Positions 33,288 through 43,382 of a stretch of DNA of 64,000 bases are shown here, one piece after another. Origin of the DNA: Elephas maximus indicus (Eukaryota; Chordata; Mammalia; Proboscidea; Elephantidae); assembly GCF_024166365.1 (NCBI RefSeq), contig NC_064839.1, positions 34,484,378-34,548,377 of the forward strand, written 5' to 3'. Each line of letters begins with the position of its first letter. The first letter of the stretch is position 1. The translations under genes were made by a program, and so were the position numbers. A model generated the notes under the pieces. The model was not told where the DNA came from, ran no database searches, and saw only the letters and a list, made by a program, of their open reading frames with translations.

Positions 33288-33909
33288 TCATCCCCACCCC
33301 TCAGCTCTGGCAACCACGGATCTATTCTCCATACCTATAATTTTGTCTTTGAGAATGTCATATATATGGGAATGGCTTCTTTCAGTAGGCATAATGCCTT
33401 TGAAGTTTATGTAAGTTGTTGCATTATCAGTAGTTCGTTCCTTTTTGGTACTGAGCAGTATTCCATTGTATGAATGTACGAGTTTATCCATTCACTTGTT
33501 GAAGAATATTTGGGTTGTTTCCATTTGGGGGCAATTATAAATAGAATGCTATAAACGTCTGCAGGTTTTTGTGTGAATATGAGTTTTATTTTCTCAAAGG
33601 TAATTACCTGGGTATTTGATGCTAGATCATATGTAAGTTTATGTTTTATAAGAAACTGCTAAACTTTTTCAGAGTGGCCATCCTATTTTATATTCTCACC
33701 AGCAATGCACGAATGGGCCTATTACCCCACAATCATGCCTACACAATGTGTTGACACACTTTTTCAGTTTTGCCAGCTTGATAAGCAATAAGTGTTTATT
33801 TCAATTTCTCAAATCATGAGTGATTTTGATATTTTTCTTATTGGTGGAAAGGTATTTTTTCATCTTCGTGTGTATGTGTGTGTGAATTTTCAAGTTTTTT
33901 TATTTTTTT

Positions 33910-34060
33910 GAAACCCTGGTGACATAGTGGTTGAGTGCTACGACTGCTAACCAAAAGGGCAACAGTTCAGACCTGCCAGGTGCTCCTTGGAAACCCTATG
34001 AAGCAGTTCTACTCTCTCCTGTAGGGTCGAATCGACCTGACAGCAATGGGTTTGGTTTTT
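33910..34060 (+). repeat. AfroSINE (short form)
   Basis: From gaaaccctggtgacatagtg to gacagcaatgggtttggttt, with a small loss in the tail (gtagggtcgaatcgacctga). Confidence 0.85.
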
Positions 34061-34498
34061 TCCCCTTTTTTATCAGGTCTTTGGTCCTTTGTCCCTCAAT
34101 TTTTAAGAGTTCTGTATATATTAAGGATATTAGTCTTTAATCTGGGATGTATGTGGCTGTCTTAGTTATCTAGTACTGCTGTAACAGGAATACCACAAGT
34201 GATTGGCTTTAACAAAGAGAAATTTATTCTCTTACAGTTTAGGAGGCTAGAAGTTCGAATTCAGAGTGCCAGCTCTAGGGGAAAGCTTTCTCTCTGTCTT
34301 TGCTCTGGGGGAAGGTCCTTGTCTCCTTTCAACATCTCTGGGCTCAGCATTCCTTGAGATCTCCATGTGTCTTGGCATCCGTCTTCCCCTGGGTCTAGGA
34401 GGTTCTCGGTGCAGGGACCCCCAGTCCAAAGGACATGCTCTGCTCCCAGCTCTTCTTTCTCTGTGGTAGCGAGCCTCTTTCTTGACAAGATAACAAGA

Positions 34499-34696
34499 GT
34501 TACCTCTTGTAAAATGAAAGGTATGCCTCAAGTAAGGTTGTGACTTTTTATACATAACTTCTTGTGAGGTTGTGGCTCAAGATACACCCCACACTGACCC
34601 AGCCTCTTTAACATATAAACCCAAAACCCACTGCCGCTGAGTTGATTCTGACTCATAGCAACCCAGTAGGGTTTCCCAGGCTGTAAATCTCTATGG
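34499..34696 (+). repeat. Inverted repeat, left arm (LTR/SINE junction)
   Basis: About 197 bp spanning the LTR body and the first ~78 bp of the inserted antisense SINE. Its reverse complement is present at 35196-35392 with about four to five mismatches by eye (for example near 34633-34636 and 34665-34668). Confidence 0.9.
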
Positions 34697-34779
34697 AAGC
34701 TAATTGCCACATACTTCTCCAGCTGAGCTGCTGGTGGCTTTGAACTGCCAGCCTTTCATTTAGCAGCCGATTGTTTTCA
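34619..34779 (-). repeat. AfroSINE inside the solo LTR
   Basis: Antisense copy from acccaaaacccactgccgct to tttagcagccgattg, somewhat diverged at its head. The flanks share ttaacatata (34609-34618 and about 34780-34789). Confidence 0.8.
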
Positions 34780-35195
34780 TTAACATATAGAGGTTAGGGT
34801 TTATAACACATCACAAAATGGAGGATAATTACATCAGATCAGATCACAAGATGGAGGACAACGACACAATACTGGGACTCATGGCCTAGTGAAGTTGACA
34901 CACATGTTTGGGGGACACAATTCAATCCATGACAGTGGCAAATGTTTTCTGCTAGCTTGTCATTTTTCTTGTGAGTTTGTTTTTTGCCACACGGTTTTTT
35001 TATTTTTATGTAGTCAAATTTATTAGTTTTTTTTTTTTCCTTTATTACCTCTGGATTTTGAGTAATACAATGCCTTTCCCTCTGCCATAGTTAAAGAGGA
35101 ATTCAGTTATGCTTTCAGTTAGTACTTATATTCTTTTAACTTTTAGGTCCGTAATCCATTTGAGTTCACTCCTATATATGGTGTGAGATAGGAAT

Positions 35196-35392
35196 CCACA
35201 GAGATTTACAGCCTGGGAAACCCTGTTGGGTTGCTATGAGTCAGAATCAACTCAGTAGCAGTGGGTTTTGGGTTTATATGTTAAAGAGGCTGGGTCAGTG
35301 TGGGGTGTATCTTGAGCCACAACCTCACAAGAAGTTATGTATAAAAAGTCACAACCTTACTTGAGGCATACCTTTCATTTTACAAGAGGTAA
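35196..35392 (-). repeat. Inverted repeat, right arm (copied LTR/SINE junction)
   Basis: Near-identical reverse-complement copy of 34499-34696, set inside unrelated old L1 sequence that resumes on both sides (gtgtgagataggaatcc before, aaaatacctacatggctgt after). The segment carries part of an LTR plus part of a SINE but no whole element, so it was copied as a block and did not transpose by itself. Confidence 0.9.
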
Positions 35393-38365
35393 AATACCTA
35401 CATGGCTGTCCCAGCACCATTTATTAAAAAATCCACCTTTACCCCAGTGGTTTGAGATGCCACCATTTCTTTTTTAATAATTTTTGTTGTGCGTTAAGTG
35501 AAACTTTACAAATCAAGTTAGTCTCTCACATAAAAACTTATATACACCTTGCTACATACTCCCAATTAGTCTCCGCCTGATGAGACAGCCCGCTCTCTCC
35601 CTCCACTCACTCTTTTTGTGTCCATTTTTCCAGCTTCTTACCCCCTCTACCCTATCGTCTCCCCTCCAGGCAGGAGATGCCAACATAGTCTCAAGCGTCC
35701 ACCTGATCCAAGAAGCTCACTCCTCACCAGCATCCCTCTCCAACCCATTGTCCAGTCCAATCCATGTCTAAAGAGTTGGTTTTGGGAATGGTTCCTGTCC
35801 TGGGCCAACAGAAGGTCTGGGGGCCATGACCACTGGGGTCCTTCCAGTCTCAGTCAGACTTTCAGTCTGGTCTTTTTATGAGAATTTGGGGTCTTCATCC
35901 CACTGCTGTCCTGCTCCCTCAGGGACCCTCTGTTGTGTTCCCTGTCAGGGCAGTCATTGGTTGTAGCTGGGCACCATGTAGTTCTTCTGGTCTCAGGATG
36001 ATGTAGTCCTTGGTTCATGTGGCTCTTTCTGTCTCTTGGGCTTGTAATTACCTTGTGTCCTTGGTGTTCTTCATTCTCCTTTGATCCAGGTGGGTTAAGA
36101 CCAATGATGCATCTTAGATGGCAGCTTGCTAGAGCCACTCTTCAAAGTGGGGTGCAGAATGTTTTCTTAATAGATTTTATTATGCCAGTTGACTTAGATG
36201 TCCCCTGAAATCATGGTCCCCAAACGCCTGCCCCTGTTACACTGGCCTTCGAAGCATTCAGATTATTCCGCAAACTTCTTTGCTTTTGGTTTAGTTCAGT
36301 TGTGCTGACCTTCCCTGTATTGTGCGTTGTCTTTCCCTTCACCTAAAGTAGTCTTATCTACCATCTAATTAGTGAATACCCCTCTCCCACCCTCCCTCCC
36401 TCCCTCCTCTCATAACCAGAAAAGAATGTTTTCTTCTTAGTTTAAACTATTTCTCAAGTTCTTATAGTAGTGGTCTTATACAATATTTGTCCTTTTGCAA
36501 CTCACTAATTTCACTCAGCATAATGCCTTCCAGGTTCCTCCATGTTATGAAATGTTTCACAGATTCCTCACTGTTCCTTATCGATGTGTACTATTCGTTG
36601 TGTGAATATACCGTAATTTATCCATTCATCTGTTGATGGGCACCTTGGTTGCTTCCATCTTTTTGCTATTGTTAACAGTGCTGCAGTAAACATGGATGTG
36701 CGTATATCTGTTGGTGTAAAGGCTGTTATTTCTCTAGGATGTATTCCAAGGAGTGGGATTGCTGGATCATAGGGTAGTTCTAGCGACAAATTGATTTCCG
36801 AAGTGGTTGTACCATTTGACAATCCCACCAGCAGTGTATAAGTGTTCCAGTCTCTCCATAGCCTCCCAACATTTCTTATTTTGTGTTTTATAGATTAATG
36901 CCAGCCTTGTTGGAGTGAGATGAAATCTCATTTTAGTTTTGATCTGTGTTTCTCTGATGGCTAATTATTGTGAACATTTCCTCATATATCTGTTAGCTAC
37001 CTGAGTGTCTTCTTTAGTGAAGTATCTATTCATATCTTTTGCCCATTTTTTAATAGGGTTATTTGTCTTTTTGTTGTTGTTTTTCAGTATCATGTAGATT
37101 TTAGAGATCAGGCGCTGATCAGAAATGTCCTAGCTAAAAACTTTTTCCCAGTCTGTAGGTAGTCTTTTTACTCTTTTGGTGAAGTCTTTGGATGAGCATA
37201 GGTGTTTGATTTTTAGGAGCTCCCAGTTATCTAGTTTTTCTTCTGCATTCTTAATAATGCTTTGTGTACTGTTTATGCCACGTATTAGGGCTCCTAATGT
37301 TGTCCCTATTTTTTCTTCCATGATCTTTATCATTTTAGATTTTAGATTTAGGTCTTTGATCCATTTTGAGCTCGTTTTTGTGCATGGAGTGAGGTATGGG
37401 TCTTGTTTCATTTTTCTGCAGATGGCTGTCCAGTTATGCCAGCACCATTTGTTAAAAAGACTGTCTTTTCCCCATTTAACTGTTTTGGGGCCTTTGTCAA
37501 ATATCAACTGCTCATATGTGGATGGATTTATGTCTAGACTCTCAATTCTGTTCCGTTGGCCTATGTATCTGTTGTTGTACCAGTACCAGGCTGTTTTGAC
37601 TACTGTGGCGGTATAATAGGTTCTAAAATCAGGTAAAGTAAGGCCTCCCACTTTGTTCTTCTTTTTCAGTAATGCCTTATTTATCCAGGGCCTCTTTCCC
37701 TTCCATATGAAGTTGGTGATTTGTTTCTCCATCTCATTAAAGAATGTCCTTGGGATTTGGATCGGAATTGCATTAAATGTATAGGTCACTTTTGGTAGAA
37801 TAGACATTTATAATGTTAAGTCTTCCCATCCCTGAGCAAGGTATGTTCTTCTACTTTTGTAAGTCTCTTTTGGTTTCTTGCAGAAGTGTACTGTATGTAG
37901 TTTTCTTTGTATAAATGTATAAATCTGGTAAGATTTATTCCTAAGTATTTTATCTTCTTGGGGGCTACTGTAAATGGCATTGATATGGTGATTTCCTCTT
38001 CGATGTTCTTTTTGTTGGTGTAGAGGAATCCAACTGATTTTTCTATGTTTATCTTGTATCCCGATACTCTGCTGAACTCTTCTATTAGTTTCAGTAGTAT
38101 TCTTGAGGATTCCTTAGGCTTTTATGTGTATAAGATCATGTCATCTGCAAATAGAGATACTTTTACTTCTTCCTTGCCAATCTGGATGCCCTTTATTTCT
38201 TTATCTAACGTAATTGCTCTGGCTAGGACCTCCAAGACAATGTTGAATTTTAGAGCGGTGATAAAAGGGCATCCTTGTCTGGTTCCCAATCTCAATGGGA
38301 ATGCTTTCAGGCTCTCTCCATGTAGGGTGATGTTGGCTGTTGGCTTTGTATAAATGCCCTTTATT

Positions 38366-39890
38366 TATTTTTTCAAATAATTTTTATTGAGCTTTAAGTG
38401 AACGTTTACAGATCAAGTCAGTCTGTCACATATAAGCTTATATACACCTTACTCCATACTCACACTTACTCTCCCCCTAATGAGTCCGCCCTTCCAGTCT
38501 CTCCTTTCTTGACAATTTTGCCAGTTTCTAACCCTCTTTACCCTCCCATCTCCCCTCCAGACAGGAGATGCCAACACAGTCTCAAGTGTCCACCTGATAC
38601 AAGTAGCTCACTCTTCATCAGCATCTCTCTCCTACCCATTGTCCAGTCCGTTCCATGTCTGATGAGTCTTCTTCGGGAATGGTTCCTGTCCTGGGCCAAC
38701 AGAAGGTTTGGGGACCATGACCACCGGGATTCCTCTAGTCTCAGTCAGACCATTAAGTCTGGTCTTTTTATGAGAATTTGGGGTCTGCATCCCACTGATC
38801 TCCTGCTCCCTCAGGGGTTCTCTGTTGTGCTCCCTGTCAGGGTAGTCATCGGTTGTGGCCGGGCACCATCTAGTTCTTCTGGTCTAAGGATGATGTAAGT
38901 CTCTGGTTCATGCGGCCCTTTCTGTCTCTTGGGCTCATAGTTATCGTGTGACCTTGGTGTTCTTCATTCTCCTTTGATCCAGGTGGGTTGAGACCAATTG
39001 ATGCATCTTAGATGGCCGCTTGTTAGCACTTGAGACCCCAGACGCCACATTTCAAAGTGGGATGCAGAATGTTTTCATAATAGAACTATTTTGCCAATTG
39101 ACTTAGAAGTCCCCTTAAGCCATAGTCCCCAAACCCCGCCCTTGCCCCGCTGACCTTTGAAGCATTTAGTTTATCCCAGAAACTTCTTTGCTTTTGGTCC
39201 AGTCCAATTGAGCGGACCTTCCATGTATTGAGTATTGTCCTTCCCTTCACCTGAAGTAGTTCTTATCTACTAACTAGTCGGTAAATAACCCTCTCCCACC
39301 CTCCCTCCCTCCCCCCTCGTAACCACAAAAGTATGTGTTCTTCTCAGTTTATACTGTTTCTCAAGATCTTATAATAGTGGTCTTATACAATATTTGTCCT
39401 TTTGCCTCTGACTAATTTCGCTCAGCATAATGCCTTCCAGGTTCCTCCATGTTATGAAATGTTTAACAGATTCGTCACTGTTCTTTATTGATGCGTGGTA
39501 TTCCATTGTGTGAATATACCACAATTTATTTAACCATTCGTCCATTGATGGACACCTTGGTTGCTTCCAGCTTTTTGCTGTTATAAACAGAGCTGCAATA
39601 ATCATGGGTGTGCTCGTATCTGTTCTTGTGAAGGCTCTTATTTTTCTAGGGTATATTCCGAGGAGTGGGATTTCTGGGTTGTATGGTAGTTCTATTTCTA
39701 ACTTTTTAAGAAAACCCCAGGTATATTTCCAAAGTGGTTGTACCATTTGACATTCCCACCAGCAGTGTATAAGAGTTCCAATCTCTCCGCGGCCTCTCCA
39801 ACATTTATTATTTTGTGTTTTTTGGATTAATGCCAGCCTTGTTGGAGTGAGATGGAATCTCATCATGGTTTTAATTTGCATTTCTCTAAT
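38366..39890 (-). mobile_element. 5'-truncated L1 inserted inside the larger L1
   Basis: The sequence taaatgccctttatt is repeated exactly at 38351-38365 and 39891-39905, a 15-bp target-site duplication. In between lie an antisense A-tail, a 3' UTR like that of the outer L1 (38390-39330), and about 500 bp of ORF2 C-terminus (39369-39881), with ENNKC-like [20 protein letters not shown] and [18 protein letters not shown] and a 170-codon open stretch. The outer ORF2 sequence resumes precisely after it. Confidence 0.92.
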
Positions 39891-40196
39891 TAAATGCCCT
39901 TTATTACGTTGAGGAATTTTCCTTCTATTCCTATATTGCTAAGAGTTTTTATCATGAATGGGTATTAAACTTTGTCAAATGCCTTTTCTGCATTATTTGA
40001 TAAACTCATGTGATTCTTGTCTTTTGTTTTATTTATGTGGTGGATTACATTAATTGTTTTTTCTAATGTTGAACCATCTCTGCGTACCTGGTATGAATCC
40101 CACTTGGTCATGGTGAATTATTTTTTTTGATATGTTGTTGAATTCTTTTGGCTAGAATTTTGTTGAGGATTTTTGCATCTGCGTTCGTGAGGGATA

Positions 40197-40361
40197 CCAA
40201 ACCAAACCCAGTGCTGTCGAGTCGATTCCGACACATAGCGACCCTATAGGACGGAGTAGAACTGCCCCATAGAGTTTCCAAGGAGCGCCTGGTGGATTTG
40301 AACTGCTGACCCTTTGGTTAGCAACCGTAGCATTTAACCACTACTCCACCAGGGTTTCCTA
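40197..40361 (-). repeat. AfroSINE (short form) in L1 ORF2, with target-site duplication
   Basis: Antisense copy from ccaaaccaaacccagtgctg to ccaccagggtttcc. The direct repeat tgagggata occurs at 40188-40196 and 40362-40370. Confidence 0.92.
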
Positions 40362-42280
40362 TGAGGGATATAGGTCTATAATTTTCTTGTGGTGTCTTTA
40401 CCTGGTTTTGGTATCAGGGATATGGTGGCTTCATAGAATGAGTTTGGGAGTATTCTGTCCTTTTCTATGCTCTGAAATACCTTTAGTAGTAGTGGTGTTA
40501 ACTCTTCTCTGAAAGCTTACTAGAACTTTGCAGTGAAGCCATCCTGACCAGGGCTTTTTTTCTTGGGAGTTTTTTGATTACCTTTTCAATCTCTCCGTAT
40601 GTTATGGGTCTGTTTAGTTGTTCTACCTCTGTTTGTGTTAGTTTAGGTAGGTATTGTGTTTCTAGGAATTCATCCATTTCTTCTAGGTTTTCAAATTTGT
40701 TAGAGTACAATTTTTCATAGTAATCTGATATGATTCTTTTAATTTCGGTTGGGTCTGTTGTAATATCGCCCGTCTCATTTTTTATTCAGGGTGTTTGCAT
40801 CCCCTCTTGTTTTTCTTTTGTCAGTTTGGCCAGTGGTTTGTCAATTTTGTTGATTTTTTTAAGAAAACCAGCTTTTGGTCTTATTAATTCTTTCAGTTGT
40901 TTTTGTTTTCTATTTCATTTAGTTCAGCTGTAATTTTTATTATTTGTTTTCGTCTGGTGCCTGTGGATTTCTTTTGTTGTCTCTTTCTATTTGTTCAAGT
41001 TATGGGGATAATTCTTTGATTTTGGCACTTCTTTTTGGATGTGTGCATTTATTGATATAAATTGGCCTCTGAGCACCGCTTTTGCTGTGTCCCAAAGGAA
41101 GTGTTTTCATTCTCATTGGATTCTCTGAATTTCTTTATTCCATCCTTAATGTCTTCTATAATCCTGTCTTCTTTGAACAGGGTATTGTTCAGTTGCCAAG
41201 GGTTTGATTTGTTTTCCCTGCTTTTCCTGTTACTGATTTCCACTTTTATGGCCTTATGGTCAGAGAAGATGCTTTGTAATATTTCAGTGTTTTGGATTCT
41301 GCTGTGGCTTGCTTTATGCCCTAATATGTGGTCTATTCTAGAGAATGTTCCATGTGCACTAGAACAGAAAGTCTACTTGGTTGCTGTTGGGTGGAGTGTT
41401 CTGTATATGTCTATGAGGTCAAGTTGGTTGATGTGGCATTTAGATCTTCTGTGTCTTTATTGAGCTTCTTTCTGGATGTCCTGTCCCTCACCAAAAGTGG
41501 TGTGTTGAAGTCTCCTACTATTATTGTGGAGCTGTCTATCTCACTTTTCAATGCTGATAGAGTTTGTTTTATGTATCTTGCAGCCTTGTCTTTAGGTGCA
41601 TAAATATTTAATATGGTTATATTTTCTTGGTGTATTGTCCCTTTAATCATTATATAGTATCCTTATCCTTTCTGATGGATTTAACTTTAAAATCTATTTT
41701 ATCAGAAATTAATATTGCCACTCCTGCTCTTTTTTGATTGTTGTTTGCTTGATATATTTTTTTTCATCCTGTGAGTTTTAGTTTGTGTCTCTAAGTCTAA
41801 GGTGTGTCACTTATAGGTAGCATATAGACGGATCTTGTTTTTTAATCCATTCTGCCGCTGTCTCTTTATTGGTGCATTTAGTCCATTTACATTCAGGGTA
41901 ATTATGGATAGGTATGAATTTAGTGCTATCATTTTGAAGTCTTCTTTTGTGTGTTGAGAGTTTCTTTTTCCCACTTGGTTTTATGTGCTGAGTAGATTTT
42001 CTTTATATATTGTCCTTTACTCATATTTGTTGTTGTTGATTTTGTTTCTGCTGAGTCTGTATTTTTCCCTTGTATTTTATTTTGACGAGTAGGATAGTTT
42101 GTCTCCTTTGTGGTTACCTTATTATTTACCCATATTTTTCTAAATTTATAACTAACTTTTATTTCTTTTTATCGCCGTATCTTCCTCTCCATATGGAAGG
42201 TGTATGATTACATTTCTTAGTCCCTCTTTATTATTTTAATGTTGTCTTCTTTTATATAATAACATTGCTGTTACCCTGTG

Positions 42281-42312
42281 TTGGGCTTTTTTTTTTTTTT
42301 TTTTTTTTTTAA
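42281..42312. repeat. Poly-T run between L1 ORF1 and ORF2
   Basis: About 26 consecutive T residues in the inter-ORF region of the large L1. On the L1 sense strand this is an internal A-run. Confidence 0.8.
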
Positions 42313-42370
42313 TCTTTGTTCTTTTGGATTTCCTTGTCTGGGTTGACTTCTGGTTGCTCTGCCCAGTGTT

Positions 42371-43382
42371 CTAGTCTTGGGTTGATACCTGATATTGTTG
42401 ATTTTCTAACCAAAGAACTCCCTTTAGTGTTTCTTGTAGTTTTGGTTTGGTTTTTATGAATTCCCTAAATTTCTGTTTATCTGGAAATGTCCTAATTTCA
42501 CCTTCATATTTAAGAGACAGTTTTGATGGATATATGATTCTTGGCAGGCAGTTTTTTTCCTTCAGTTTTTTAAATATGTCATCCCATTGCCTTCTTGCCT
42601 GCATGGTTTCTGCCGAGTAGCCCGAGCTTATTCTTACTGGCTCTCCTTTGTTGGTGACTTTCCATTTATCTCTCGCTGCTCTTATAATTCTCTCTTTATC
42701 TTTGGTTTTGGCAAGTTTGATTATATGTCTTGGTGACTTTCTTTTCAGATCTACCTTATGTGGAGCTCGATGAGCATCTTGGATCGATACCCTCTCATCT
42801 TTCACAATATCAGGAAAGTTTTCTGCCAATAAATCTTGAACAATTCTCTCTGTATTTTCAGTTATCCCTCCCTGTTCTGGTACTCCAATCACTCATAGGT
42901 TATTTCTCTTGATAGAGTCCCACATGATTCTCAAGGTTTCTTCATTTTTTTAAATTCTTTTATCTGATTTTTCTTCAAATATATTAGTGCCAAGTGATTT
43001 ATCTTCGAGTTCAGAAATTCTAGCTTCTACTTGCTCAATTCTGCTCCTCTGACTTCCTATTGAGTTGTCTACTTCTGTAATTTTATTGTTAATCTTTTGA
43101 ATTCCTGATTGCTGCTTATTAAACTTTTCATTATGTTCCTGAGTAATCTTTATAATTTCAGTTGCTTTATCTGTGTGTTCCTTGGTCTGCATATTGTCTT
43201 TTTTCCTTCCTGATGTCTTGAAGGGTTCTGTATATTAAACTTTTGTATTCTGCATCTGGTAATTCCAGGAATGTACTTTCATCTAGAAGATCCCTGGATT
43301 TTTTGTTTTGAGAGCCTCTTGAGGTGATCACGATCTGTTTCTTTATGTGAGTTGATATTGACTGTTGTTCCCCAGCCATCAA
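42371..43382 (-). pseudogene. L1 ORF1 remnant
   Basis: Three minus-strand frames in succession carry ORF1p features. First comes an N-terminal segment (43167-43382), then a charged coiled-coil-like stretch (42950-43192, with IEQVEARISELEDKS), then the RNA-binding and C-terminal region (42371-42892, with MIGVPEQGG, AHRAPHK, KDKERIIRAARDKWKV and LSLKYEGEIRTF). Frame changes between them, and the missing start-to-stop continuity, mark a dead retrotransposon gene. Confidence 0.8.

Larger units (their letters stand above)
34158..34934 (-). mobile_element. Solo LTR (MaLR/ERVL-like) with 5-bp target-site duplication
   Basis: The element starts tgtcttagttatctagtact and ends cacaattcaatccatgaca, giving TG...CA ends. 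A direct repeat gtggc lies immediately outside on both sides (34153-34157 and 34935-34939), the 5-bp duplication expected of retroviral-type integration. The orientation follows the MLT1-like order (antisense aagagaaatttattctctta near the left end). No internal retroviral genes are present, so this is a solo LTR, carrying a SINE at 34619-34779. Confidence 0.7.
37130..42270 (-). pseudogene. L1 ORF2 remnant (endonuclease, reverse transcriptase, C-terminus)
   Basis: Readable minus-strand pieces in gene order. The endonuclease region at 41411-41650 has ITILNIYAPKDKAARYI and STIIVGDFNTPL. The segment before the RT at 40498-40710 has [16 protein letters not shown] and [14 protein letters not shown]. 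The C-terminal region at 37130-37807 has MEKQITNFIWKGKRPW, KNKVGGLTLPDFRTYY and NKWCWHNWTAICRKM. Frames are disrupted, and the gene is also interrupted by an inner L1 and a SINE. Confidence 0.8.

Noticed and set aside
36390..36415. ccctccctccctccctcc-type run, possible regulatory pyrimidine tract
   Set aside because: It recurs at 39295-39315 in the other L1 copy and is a normal part of this L1 3' UTR.
39369..39881. 170-codon antisense open frame
   Set aside because: It is the ORF2 C-terminal piece of the inner truncated L1, not a host gene.
42281..42312. Long T-run as a possible insertion tail
   Set aside because: It lies between ORF1 and ORF2 of one continuous L1, with no target-site duplication or new element beside it, so a homopolymer expansion is simpler.
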